Shown here: positions 8,178 to 16,513 of the stretch, piece by piece
Layout: each line of letters begins with the position of its first letter
Numbering within the stretch: position 1 is the stretch's first letter
Source: UBA4582 sp965657335
GTDB lineage: Bacteria; Pseudomonadota; Gammaproteobacteria; Pseudomonadales; Azotimanducaceae
Length of the DNA stretch: 64,000 bases
Assembly: GCA_965657335.1 (NCBI GenBank)
Contig: CBFHOH010000011.1
Coordinates: 65,635 to 129,634, forward strand
Direction of reading: 5' to 3'
Program-made: the position numbers and the translations under genes
Notes under the pieces: generated by a model
Databases searched by the model: none
Told to the model about the DNA's origin: nothing
Seen by the model: only the letters and a program-made list of their open reading frames with translations

Positions 8178-8401
8178 ATCCTGCATTTTTTCACGCCAAG
8201 TAAAAGGTAAAAAGTAGGGATTTCCTCAAGATGCAACGCGAGTTGCTTGCAGACAGCGTTTGTCTGTCAATCTTCCATTAACTCTCCACGCACTCCTACA
8301 CATAACGTGAATTCGAGAAACACCCTATAAGTAACTGATATTAATGATGTATATATCTTTATCCGGCACGAATGACGGGTTTGACCGCCACACCAAGAAA
8401 T

Positions 8402-8417
8402 TGGCATGAAGTTTGTA
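8402..8417 (+). promoter_or_regulatory. Sigma-54 (-24/-12) promoter candidate
   Basis: TGGCATGAAGTTTGTA matches the sigma-54 consensus TGGCACGNNNNTTGCW at the GG doublet and the TTG of the -12 box, with the exact 12-base step between them. The -12 C is replaced by T, which weakens it. A start near 8428 is predicted, upstream of the terminator at 8518-8547. Confidence 0.4.
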
Positions 8418-8427
8418 TATTTACAAT

Positions 8428-8547
8428 TATGAAGATGTCTAGCAAAGACTGCTTTGAACAGAATGTGATTTAAGTGGCAATTTAGAAGTGAGCAAAAACC
8501 TCTCCTGAGGCTATTTTGGGACCAATCCTAAAAGGTCCCTTTTTTTT
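8428..8547 (+). ncRNA. Candidate small RNA, about 120 nt
   Basis: The interval runs from the start predicted for the sigma-54-like promoter to the end of a strong terminator. Its middle holds a hairpin CCTC-TCCT-GAGG (about 8500-8511) that shows a C/U-rich loop, a type of loop often used by small RNAs to pair with Shine-Dalgarno sequences. The end has eight T residues, as in Hfq-bound RNAs. No homologous sRNA is recognised; expression is inferred only from the signals. Confidence 0.4.
8518..8547 (+). terminator. Rho-independent terminator
   Basis: GGGACC (8518-8523) pairs perfectly with GGTCCC (8534-8539) across a ten-base loop and is followed by eight T residues (8540-8547). The T tract lies on the right, so it ends rightward transcripts, either read-through from rimJ or the candidate small RNA. 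Confidence 0.8.
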
Positions 8548-8572
8548 GCCTGTTTTCGAGAACGATATCGAA

Positions 8573-9622
8573 TCATCTTACTTTCAACAACAGAACAAGC
8601 AGAATCGGCGTTCCGACCGCCTGTAAAAGCATAAAACGCACCAGTACTTGAGTATTCGACCATCCCATCTTATGCCTTACATGATCGTGCAGTGGGTAAC
8701 GGATTTGCCTGAATATACCGATTTTCAAAAACCGCAGCAGCGCAACCTTAATCATGCCTGTTGCGCCGTTTACCAGCACCATAAACGCAACGACAAGAAT
8801 TAGGAACGGATTACCGCAAGCGAGCACAAGAATACCGAGCAGCAAGCCTATGGGCCTGGAGCCCGCGTCGCCCATGAGAACTGCACTAGGGTAGCTGTTA
8901 TGCCACAGATAACCGGCGAGGCAACCACTCATCACAAACGCCATGATGGCCCAATCGGCACCCTGCGCGTAGTGCGGCACCAATAGGTACTGCGCTATCG
9001 CTGCATGCCCAACGATGCCGTACAGAATGATCCCTAGAAAAATGATACCCATACCGGAAAGCGAAGCGGACAGGCCGTCGACACCATCGGTGCAGTTGGT
9101 TGCGTTAATCGACACCCAAATCAGTATCGTGGCCGCGGGGACGAAAAGTGCTGGCCCTATATCAATCGCATCCTTAAACAGGGGTAACCAGATTGTATAG
9201 CTTTCCAACTGGCAGATTATGATTGATGCGACAAAAGAAATAACCAGATCAATGGCACCCAAGCGATATTCGCTCCAGCCACCGATTGCTCTGTCGTCTA
9301 GGTAGCCAACAACCATCGCGGCAAAGACGCAGGCGATAATTCCGACAAACTTCCACTCAAAAGGTACGACCAGTAACGCTATAACGATAAATATCGGAAT
9401 AAACAGGATTCCGGCACTCACGGGCTTACCAATACTTTTTTCCGCATCTACAGCAAATTCGCGACCCCGGTCCCGAGGTAATAAATGCCAAAGCTTTGGT
9501 AGGTACCACCATGTCGCAAATGCCGCCAGCGCAGTACCCAGACCGGTTAAGAAGATGTAAGACGTAAGAAGTCGGAATGGCCCCGCAACTTCAGCAAGAT
9601 ATTGACCCAGATGATACAGCAA
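8573..9622 (-). CDS. MraY-like phospho-N-acetylmuramoyl-pentapeptide transferase (stand-alone)
   Basis: The 349-residue, roughly ten-helix membrane protein carries MraY-type sites: GYLDDRAIGG (paired Asp), NCTDGVDGLSA, LMGDAGSRPIG and, near the C-terminus, YPLHDHVRHKMGWSNTQVLVRF. MraY transfers phospho-MurNAc-pentapeptide to undecaprenyl phosphate (lipid I). The C-terminal motif has HDH where typical MraY has HHH, and the preceding GDxGS loop reads SRPIG rather than SLALG. The gene is not in a mur/fts cluster, so it may be a paralogue or a related transferase. The start is TTG at 9622, with AGGAAA upstream and an N-terminus similar to known MraY. Confidence 0.8.
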   Translation of the reverse strand: MLYHLGQYLAEVAGPFRLLTSYIFLTGLGTALAAFATWWYLPKLWHLLPRDRGREFAVDAEKSIGKPVSAGILFIPIFIVIALLVVPFEWKFVGIIACVFAAMVVGYLDDRAIGGWSEYRLGAIDLVISFVASIIICQLESYTIWLPLFKDAIDIGPALFVPAATILIWVSINATNCTDGVDGLSASLSGMGIIFLGIILYGIVGHAAIAQYLLVPHYAQGADWAIMAFVMSGCLAGYLWHNSYPSAVLMGDAGSRPIGLLLGILVLACGNPFLILVVAFMVLVNGATGMIKVALLRFLKIGIFRQIRYPLHDHVRHKMGWSNTQVLVRFMLLQAVGTPILLVLLLKVR

Positions 9623-9916
9623 AGTGTTGGTTTCCTGTGTTCAAGCAGTGTGATTTAAGGAGGAGAGTATAGGGAACTATGTTGTGAAAAGAATGGATGC
9701 TTGTTGGAAATAATGCCTAATATTCCTTGCTCAGGCCACTTTATAAGAAAAACCATCATGAATTTGCCGATATGGCTGTTACTACGCAGGCAGATTGGTT
9801 GAAAAACCGCCGTACCAGGTTCGTGACGGCATGAGGTCCTGCGATATCCGACAGAGATCAGATAAACCGTCTCAATGAAGCCATTGTCAATTCGATCTAA
9901 AACAACTTCTTATTCG

Positions 9917-10498
9917 TCACGTTTCGCCGTCTCCGATCCATTTTGTCGAGACGGATGGCTTGAAATCGAGCATGTGATTAAGCACGCCATCTGCGGTCTC
10001 GCTGGCGATCAGCAAGTTTCGATGTGCTGGTTTAACGAATTGCGCATGGGTGGCTTGATCGAGAAACTTCAGCAATCCATCGTAGTAGTTGGCAACATTT
10101 AGTAACGCAACCGGCTTTTGATGGAATCCCAGTTGCGACCAAGTAAGCACCTCAAACAATTCCTCAAGTGTGCCAAAACCACCGGGCAACGCAACAAAAC
10201 CGTCAGACTTTTCGGCCATGAGCGCTTTGCGTTCATGCATCGAGGAAACGATGTGCAATTCCGTGAGATCCGAATGTGCAACTTCTTTATCCGCCAGCGC
10301 CTGAGGTATCACGCCGATGGCTCTGCCGCCACCGGCAAGAATAGCATCGGCAATTTCGCCCATGATGCCCACACTGGCGCCGCCATAGACAAGCGAGATA
10401 GACCTTTCATTCATGGCTTTTGCTAACTGCCGCGCGGCCGCGGCAAACGCCGCTTCATTGCCAAAACTTGAGCCGCAATATACGCAGATTGAATTCAT
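9917..10498 (-). CDS. LOG-family protein (TIGR00730 Rossmann fold, nucleotide 5'-monophosphate phosphoribohydrolase type)
   Basis: The 193-residue protein has the LOG signature PGGFGTLEELFEVLTW (about residues 107-122) and the N-terminal ICVYCGSSFG and LVYGGASVGIMG loops. LOG enzymes cleave cytokinin or AMP-type nucleotides to base and ribose 5-phosphate; in bacteria the physiological substrate is often unclear. The catalytic Arg-x-x-PGG-xGTxxE arrangement is intact (RKALMAEKSDGFVALPGGFGTLEE region). It lies 31 bases after the LLM oxidoreductase gene on the same strand and probably shares its transcript. The ATG has an AAGGTGGTG upstream. Confidence 0.88.
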   Translation of the reverse strand: MNSICVYCGSSFGNEAAFAAAARQLAKAMNERSISLVYGGASVGIMGEIADAILAGGGRAIGVIPQALADKEVAHSDLTELHIVSSMHERKALMAEKSDGFVALPGGFGTLEELFEVLTWSQLGFHQKPVALLNVANYYDGLLKFLDQATHAQFVKPAHRNLLIASETADGVLNHMLDFKPSVSTKWIGDGET

Positions 10499-10529
10499 GG
10501 GGCGACACCACCTTCAAGACCCAAGCGCA

Positions 10530-11768
10530 TCAAAGTTTTTTAGCCTCAGCCTCAAGATCCGGCGCATTATGCGACTGCATGGCGGACTGCGCGTTTGCCT
10601 GCTCTTGCATTGCTGCAACCGCGTTGTCATTTTCCATTATCTTGGCGACCACTGCTTGGCCGGCGCGCTCGAAGACTTCGCGGTGATTAACAACATAGTC
10701 TTGTGATGCTCGATATTGCTTTAGGTACCCGTTCACTTCAGGCACAACATACCGCGCGACCAGGTCCCAACTGTTGAAGTTATCTCTTGGCGTCACCCAG
10801 TCATGCACAAAACCAATGACAGTGCCAAAACCGCTCGTTACATCAACCATCTTGGTGATAGCGTTGACGAGATCGTCCGGCGTGCCAATCACAACAGCAG
10901 AATCATCACCCTCTGCCATCATTTCTATCGCCTCATCAGGGGATTTAAATTCCTCAGCACCGGGACGCATCAGTGTTCCCACGGTGTATTCGTTGTGCCA
11001 ACGCTGCAAACCATGCTTGGCTTGTTCTTTCGCTAGCTCACGTGTCTCGGCGATATGCCAATTCATCACAATACGCCAATTATCTCTACTCACTACATGG
11101 CCACTTTTCGCTGCAGCTTCCTCTGCAAAGCCCCATTGTGTGGGGAGCGCTTGTAAACCGGCTGTAGACGTCGAACCAATAGAGAGTACGCCGGTGCCGT
11201 GCTTACCAGCCAATGTCATACCGGAGGGTGATATCATGGAAGCAACGGCAAAGGGCATATCTTCCTGCAATGGCAATAATTGCAGCGCTGCATCTTTGAT
11301 AGTGAACCACTCGCTTTCGTGGCTAAAACGCGCGTCACCTCGCAGGAGTTTTCTGATCACACCTAGTGCTTCGTCCTGACGATCACGTTGAACCATCGGA
11401 TCGATGCCAAGCGTGTGTGCATCTGAAGGTAGGGCGCCGGGACCCGAACCGAAAATTGCTCTACCGCCAGTCATGTGGTCAAGTTGCACCATTCTCTGGG
11501 CGACGTTAAAAGGGTGATGGTACGGAAGCGATATCACCCCAGTACCGAGCTTAATCCGATGACTGCGCTGACCCGCGGCGGCGAGAAACATTTCCGGAGA
11601 TGCAATAATTTCCCAACCAGTCGAGTGATGCTCGCCACACCAAAACTCCTCAAGGCCTAATCTGTCAAGATGTTCGACGAGATCTAAATCCCGCTGAAAC
11701 TGCAGCATCGGGTGCTCCCCAATCGGATGATGTGGTGCGAGGAACGCGCCAAATTTTAGTCGTGACAT
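10530..11768 (-). CDS. LLM-class flavin-dependent oxidoreductase (luciferase-like monooxygenase)
   Basis: The 412-residue protein is a bacterial luciferase-like TIM barrel: LKFGAFLAPHHPIGEHP at the start, EEFWCGEHHSTGWE (about 41-54), IKLGTGVISLPYHHPFNVA (about 72-90) and RAIFGSGPGALPSDA. These use reduced FMN or F420 to oxygenate organic substrates; the substrate here is unknown. The last 60 residues after the barrel are an Ala/Gln/Asn-rich helix beyond many relatives. It has a good AGGAG before the ATG and is the third of five genes on the minus strand, after the aminotransferase and omega-amidase genes. Confidence 0.87.
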   Translation of the reverse strand: MSRLKFGAFLAPHHPIGEHPMLQFQRDLDLVEHLDRLGLEEFWCGEHHSTGWEIIASPEMFLAAAGQRSHRIKLGTGVISLPYHHPFNVAQRMVQLDHMTGGRAIFGSGPGALPSDAHTLGIDPMVQRDRQDEALGVIRKLLRGDARFSHESEWFTIKDAALQLLPLQEDMPFAVASMISPSGMTLAGKHGTGVLSIGSTSTAGLQALPTQWGFAEEAAAKSGHVVSRDNWRIVMNWHIAETRELAKEQAKHGLQRWHNEYTVGTLMRPGAEEFKSPDEAIEMMAEGDDSAVVIGTPDDLVNAITKMVDVTSGFGTVIGFVHDWVTPRDNFNSWDLVARYVVPEVNGYLKQYRASQDYVVNHREVFERAGQAVVAKIMENDNAVAAMQEQANAQSAMQSHNAPDLEAEAKKL

Positions 11769-11896
11769 TAAATGCTCCTAATTATTTCTTTTTCTGATGT
11801 TTCGGTTTACTTCAGTCATCCTCTGAGTGCCGTTGCATCAAACAACCACTGGACACTGAAGGCACCGGTTATAAGCGCAGCTGTCGCGCGGATATT

Positions 11897-12688
11897 TTAT
11901 ACTAAGTGGTAATCGTCACCGTCTTTCCACGCTGGGAAAGCTGAGCGGTAAGTCTCTAACGGCGCCTTTTCAAGCGTTACGGTCGAAATGTTGGCCTGGT
12001 TACCCATGTCCTTAATATATTCTCCTTGATGGTTTATCACACAAGAGTCTCCGCGGTAGACCGTATCGTTACCATCAGTGCCTACTCTATTGACGCCAAT
12101 GACATAGGCCTGATTTTCAATCGCCCGTGCCTGCAGCAATGCTCGCCAATGAGTAAATCGCGCTGCAGGCCAATTCGCCACGTAGAGCAGCAAATCGTAT
12201 ACCGCTGTTGGTGCTCCATCGATTGTCTGTGTATTCCGACTGAATATTGGAAACCTGAGGTCATAACAAACTTGGGGACAGATACTGAAATCTTTAATAC
12301 TCAGAATGATCCTTTTGTTACCAGGCGCATAGTGTTGGTGTTCTTCCGACATTCTGAATAGATGCCGCTTGTCATAGCACTGCACGTGACCGTCTGGTTG
12401 AGCCCAGATAAATCGATTATAGAAATTGTCATTCTCTCGAATGATCACACTCCCGCATACAACTGAGTCAAGGTCTTGTGCCCTCGAAATCATCCACTGA
12501 ACGGTTTCATCATCCATTGATTCAGCCAGTTGGTCGGACCGCATTGAAAACCCCGTGCTAAACATCTCTGGAAGCACCAGCAAATCTGCTTGCGCAGCAG
12601 CGTCCATTTGTTTCGTCAGATGGTTAAGGTTTCGCTGTTTATCTTCCCAAAACAGATCGGTTTGAAGCAGGGTAACGGTCAGTGACAT
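11897..12688 (-). CDS. Nitrilase-superfamily omega-amidase (YafV/Nit2-like)
   Basis: The 263-residue protein shows the Glu-Lys-Cys triad of carbon-nitrogen hydrolases: E in LVLPEMFSTGF (about 41), K in YDKRHLF (about 108) and C in CPQVCYDLRFP (about 140). VANWPAARFTHW is characteristic of the YafV/Nit2 branch, which hydrolyses alpha-ketoglutaramate and alpha-ketosuccinamate. Those are the 2-oxo amides formed when glutamine or asparagine serves as amino donor. Its neighbour, 29 bases upstream, is a methionine aminotransferase-like gene, the known partner reaction, so context supports the function. Confidence 0.85.
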   Translation of the reverse strand: MSLTVTLLQTDLFWEDKQRNLNHLTKQMDAAAQADLLVLPEMFSTGFSMRSDQLAESMDDETVQWMISRAQDLDSVVCGSVIIRENDNFYNRFIWAQPDGHVQCYDKRHLFRMSEEHQHYAPGNKRIILSIKDFSICPQVCYDLRFPIFSRNTQTIDGAPTAVYDLLLYVANWPAARFTHWRALLQARAIENQAYVIGVNRVGTDGNDTVYRGDSCVINHQGEYIKDMGNQANISTVTLEKAPLETYRSAFPAWKDGDDYHLV

Positions 12689-12717
12689 CGGGACCTCAAT
12701 AGCGTGAGTGCGTTAGG

Positions 12718-13881
12718 TCAGAGACTAGCAAGCTTAGCTGCCGCCGCCGTCAACGTTTTTTCATCCTTGGCGAAACAAAATCTAACAATTTTTTGCTCCG
12801 GTGGAGAATGGTAAAAGACAGAAATAGGAATGGCAGCGACCCCAACTTCTTGGGTGAGCCAGTGAGCAAACTCAATATCACTCTTGTCTGAAATCTGGCT
12901 ATAGTCTGCGAGTTGAAAATAACTGCCCTGACTTGGATTCATTGTGAACCTAGAACCAGCCATTTCTTGCAAAAACCAGTCGCGTTTACGCTGATAAAAA
13001 GCGGATAGCTCCAAGTGATGTTCGGGACACTCCTGCATGAAGTCTGCGATAGCCCACTGCGATGGCGTATGTGTGGTAAACGTTACGTATTGATGAATTT
13101 TTCGGAATTCGCTGGTGAGCGCCGGTGGCGCGATGCAATATGCGATCTTCCAGCCAGTCGCATGGTAGGTTTTACCAAAGGAAGATATGACAAAACTGCG
13201 TCGCCGCAAGCGTTCGCTGCACAACATACTGAGGTGTTTTGCATCGTCAAACACCATGTGTTCGTAAACTTCATCGCTGATGATGTACAGATCATGCTTT
13301 TCAACAATCGCTGCAAGCGTCTCGAGGTCTGCCTCAGTAAAAATACTGCCACAGGGATTATGTGGTGAATTGAGGACCAGCAGTTTCGTTTTGTCGGTGA
13401 TCGTTGCGTCAACACGATCCCAGTCGATCGTGAAATTTGGTGTGCTGAGTGGAATGTGAATCGTTGTGCCACCCGCCATGGTAATGGCAGGTTCATAGGA
13501 GTCATAGGCAGGATCAAAAATGATTGCCTCGTCGCCAGCACTTATTACTGTTTGTATCGCGACGAATAACGCTTCGGTCGCGCCAGAAGTCACTGTGATC
13601 TCGGCGTCGGGATCGACTTCGCAATGGTAAATATTGGCAACTTTACGTGCGATCTGTTCTCGCAGAAATGGGACCCCAGCCATCGGTGGGTACTGGTTTC
13701 GACCACCATTTGCATGTTCTGAGAGCAGCTCTAATAGCCGTTTCGGCGCTGAAAAATCCGGGAACCCTTGCGAAAGATTAATGGCGTTGTATTCCTCTGC
13801 CATCTTCGACATTACCGTGAAAATGGTGACGCCGACATTTGGTAGACGGGAAACGAGCTGGCGAGGGGTGTGGGATGACAC
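12718..13881 (-). CDS. PLP-dependent aminotransferase, methionine/glutamine type (YbdL-like)
   Basis: The 387-residue class I aminotransferase has the PLP lysine in SSFGKTYHATGWKIAY (Lys near 237), the NSPHNPCGS loop (about 171-179), YIISDEVYEHMVFD and a C-terminal VRFCFAKDEKTL with the carboxylate-binding Arg. The sequence resembles YbdL and glutamine transaminase K-type enzymes that transaminate methionine, Phe or Gln with 2-oxo acids. The coupled omega-amidase downstream makes that reaction irreversible, and the pair is likely a Met salvage unit. The start is GTG at 13881 with AAGGCGG upstream. Confidence 0.87.
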   Translation of the reverse strand: MSSHTPRQLVSRLPNVGVTIFTVMSKMAEEYNAINLSQGFPDFSAPKRLLELLSEHANGGRNQYPPMAGVPFLREQIARKVANIYHCEVDPDAEITVTSGATEALFVAIQTVISAGDEAIIFDPAYDSYEPAITMAGGTTIHIPLSTPNFTIDWDRVDATITDKTKLLVLNSPHNPCGSIFTEADLETLAAIVEKHDLYIISDEVYEHMVFDDAKHLSMLCSERLRRRSFVISSFGKTYHATGWKIAYCIAPPALTSEFRKIHQYVTFTTHTPSQWAIADFMQECPEHHLELSAFYQRKRDWFLQEMAGSRFTMNPSQGSYFQLADYSQISDKSDIEFAHWLTQEVGVAAIPISVFYHSPPEQKIVRFCFAKDEKTLTAAAAKLASL

Positions 13882-14096
13882 GGTAGGCCGCCTTGATGCT
13901 GAGTGAAACAGTGCACTTTAATGAGATGGCCACCGGTTTTCAATCAGCAGGCGCAAATGGCCAATTATTGTGTCTCTTTTTACATGACGGTCTGCAACTC
14001 CCTAGTGGCGTTGCTAAGCGTGTTTTGCCGATAATTTCAATAACGCAGGCAAGCGTATAGTATGTCACGTGAATCAATTTGCCGGATGTCTAATCG

Positions 14097-15389
14097 ATGA
14101 GAAAAAATTGCTTTGTTTGGTCACACTATGGCGCGACCGCATTAATAGCCGTTCTAACCCTTCTGGTTGCCAGTTGCGGTACACCTGAGGAGTCAACATC
14201 CTCTGATGTCGCTGCCGCGGACGTGCCAGAGAGTAATCCACTCGCTAATACCAATGAACGACCAACGGGCAAAAGTTTAACGACCAAATATCTATTGGTT
14301 GATACGCATATCGATGTGCCTTACCGCCTGTTCAACAAGCCAAATCAAGATGTTGGCGGGTCCACCGAAACAGGGGAGTTTGATTATCCCCGAGCGTTAG
14401 AAGGCGGGCTCAATGTGCCGTTTATGTCGATTTACATTCCGGCTCGGGAGGAAGACGCGGGTAATGCTAAAAACCTCGCCAATCAACTCATCGATTCTGT
14501 TGAAGCCATAGTGGCAGCTCATCCGGATAAATTTGCCCTTGCTGCGTCCACGGCACAAGTTATGCAAAATTTTGCTAACAATAAAATCTCGATGGCAATG
14601 GGGATGGAAAACGGTGGTCCTATCGAGGGCGACCTGGCCAATGCTAAACATTTCTACGATCGAGGTATTCGATATATCACCCTGACTCATTCAAAGAGTA
14701 ATCATATTTCTGACTCATCCTATGACGACAACAAACAGTGGGGAGGGCTCAGCGATTTCGGAAAAACGCTTGTGCCAGAGATGAATCGCCTTGGCATTAT
14801 GGTCGATGTGTCGCACGTTTCTGACGCCGCATTCTATGACGTCATTGAAGTGAGCAAGACACCGGTCATCGCCTCTCACTCGTCGGCGCGACATTTCGTA
14901 CCTGGATTTGAAAGAAACATGGATGATGACATGCTTCGGACACTCGCAGAGAATCAAGGTGTGATCCAGCTGAACATTGGTTCCTCTTTTTTGAGTGAAA
15001 GATCATCTAACAGTGGCAAGGCAAGACGAGCGGCGCTGGAAGCGTATATGGAGCAGGAGGGTATCGAAGCAGATACCGACGCAGCTGAAGCAGCAAAGGT
15101 CAAAATTTATGCTGAGAATCCTTTTGAATACGCCACGATGAAGGATGTCATTGCTCACATAGACCACATCGTCAAGGTCGCTGGGATTAATCATGTCGGT
15201 ATCGGCACAGACTTTGATGGTGTGGGCGATAGTCTCCCGGTTGGCTTTAAAGACGTCAGCGATTATCCCAATTTTGTAGATGCTTTGCTGACGAAAGGCT
15301 ATTCCGAAGCAGACATAGAGAAAATTTTGGGTGGCAATATTATGCGAGTATGGCAGGAAATAGAGCTTTACGCGGCGCAGTCCGGATAA
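14097..15389 (+). CDS. Membrane dipeptidase (M19 family) lipoprotein
   Basis: The 430-residue protein has a lipoprotein signal ending in LLVASC, with Cys 27 as the lipid site, followed by a Ser/Asp/Glu-rich linker. The M19 zinc motifs follow: DTHIDVPYR (about residues 68-76), GMENGGP in place of the usual GxEGG, DVSHVSD (about 246-252), IASHSSARH and GIGTDFDGVG. M19 enzymes hydrolyse dipeptides and some beta-lactams with two zinc ions. The lipid anchor puts it in the periplasm, on the inner or outer membrane. It is divergent from the aminotransferase and convergent with hemF. Confidence 0.9.
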   Translation: MRKNCFVWSHYGATALIAVLTLLVASCGTPEESTSSDVAAADVPESNPLANTNERPTGKSLTTKYLLVDTHIDVPYRLFNKPNQDVGGSTETGEFDYPRALEGGLNVPFMSIYIPAREEDAGNAKNLANQLIDSVEAIVAAHPDKFALAASTAQVMQNFANNKISMAMGMENGGPIEGDLANAKHFYDRGIRYITLTHSKSNHISDSSYDDNKQWGGLSDFGKTLVPEMNRLGIMVDVSHVSDAAFYDVIEVSKTPVIASHSSARHFVPGFERNMDDDMLRTLAENQGVIQLNIGSSFLSERSSNSGKARRAALEAYMEQEGIEADTDAAEAAKVKIYAENPFEYATMKDVIAHIDHIVKVAGINHVGIGTDFDGVGDSLPVGFKDVSDYPNFVDALLTKGYSEADIEKILGGNIMRVWQEIELYAAQSG

Positions 15390-15394
15390 ACTAA

Positions 15395-16297
15395 TTAGCT
15401 GAGATTTATCCAGTCTCTGGCCGGGAGATACTCTTCATAAAGTTTCGCTTCGGCCGAACCCGGGTCAGGTTGCCAATCGTACTTCCATATTGCCCGCGGG
15501 GGCATCGACGCAAGAACAGACTCAATTCTTCGGCCCGTTTGCAAGCCATAGCGAGTTCCCCTGTCTATTGCGAGATTGAACTCGGCGTACCGTCCTCGTC
15601 GATAAAGCAAAAATTCTTCTTCGCGGTCGCTATAGGGTGTGTCTTTTCGTTTTTCAAGAATTGGCACATAAGCCGGTAAAATGTTGTCGCCGATGCTTCT
15701 GGTAAATTCGAAGCTTTTATCGAAACCACCCTCGACCCAGTCATCGAAGAAGACACCGCCGACGCCACGGGCTTCATTGCGGTGAGTGAGATAAAAATAG
15801 TCGTCACACTGCTTTTTCAGCGCAGGGTAAACATCTGCACCGAAGGGATCACAGGCCTGTTTTGCGCACTGGTGCCAATGCACCACGTCTTCCAAGAAAG
15901 GGTAATAGGGGGTCAAATCAAACCCGCCGCCAAAATACCAGTGAGACTGATCGACCAGAAAAAACCGCAGGTTGGCGTGGAATGTCGGCACATAGGGGTT
16001 ACGCGGGTGCATAATCATAGATATTGCAGCCGCTTGAAATCCTTTACCTGAGAGCTCCGGGTTTCTTGCTGTCGCGGCAGGTGGTAACGAGTCACCTAGG
16101 CTATAGGAGTATTGCACAGCACCGCGCTCTATGTGTGCACCTTGATCAATCACGCGAGGTCTTGAGTGGGCACCGGTTGCCTGATGAATGTCTTCAATAC
16201 TGAATTCTGCGCCGCCATCAATGCTTGCCAGTCGGTCACAGATATCCGTTTGCAGCTGAAAGAAATAATCTCTGACCGGTTGGATATCTACGCTCAT
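15395..16297 (-). CDS. hemF: Oxygen-dependent coproporphyrinogen III oxidase
   Basis: The 300-residue protein is a full-length HemF, which oxidatively decarboxylates coproporphyrinogen III to protoporphyrinogen IX in haem synthesis using O2. Recognisable blocks are WYFGGGFDLTPYYPFLEDVVHWHQ, THRNEARGVGGVFFDDW, RRGRYAEFNLAIDRGTRYGLQTGRRIES and MPPRAIWKYDWQPDPGSAEA. The frame is open for 66 more codons upstream, but the conserved family N-terminus begins at the ATG at 16297, which has an AAGAG-type site before it and gives the usual length. It implies an oxygen-using organism. Confidence 0.96.
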   Translation of the reverse strand: MSVDIQPVRDYFFQLQTDICDRLASIDGGAEFSIEDIHQATGAHSRPRVIDQGAHIERGAVQYSYSLGDSLPPAATARNPELSGKGFQAAAISMIMHPRNPYVPTFHANLRFFLVDQSHWYFGGGFDLTPYYPFLEDVVHWHQCAKQACDPFGADVYPALKKQCDDYFYLTHRNEARGVGGVFFDDWVEGGFDKSFEFTRSIGDNILPAYVPILEKRKDTPYSDREEEFLLYRRGRYAEFNLAIDRGTRYGLQTGRRIESVLASMPPRAIWKYDWQPDPGSAEAKLYEEYLPARDWINLS

Positions 16298-16513
16298 CTT
16301 GCTCTTTGCCCTGTACGCGATTGTAAAGGCGCATAACATAACGGAAAGCCGTTGAATTTGCACTTGAGATAAGTCGAGTATTCCCTGTATCGTGCTTCGC
16401 GAACCATATTTGAAATATCTATCATCGATCCTCGTTACTTGATCGAAGCAAACGCAAAAATTTACCTGACCCTTTTGCGGAAACAATGGCCACAAATTTC
16501 ACAGGAAAACATC

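Larger units (their letters stand above)
8178..8572. other. Intergenic region holding a sigma-54-like promoter and a terminator
   Basis: This 395-base gap lies between convergent genes. It contains a small hairpin CAGACA-GCGTT-TGTCTG near 8252-8268, a -24/-12 type promoter at 8402-8417 and a strong rho-independent terminator at 8518-8547 pointing right. A rightward terminator 340 bases past the end of rimJ, with its own promoter-like signal between, suggests a separate short transcript. No protein gene is convincing; the longest start-to-stop frame in the candidate transcript (8429-8473) has only 14 codons. Confidence 0.6.
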
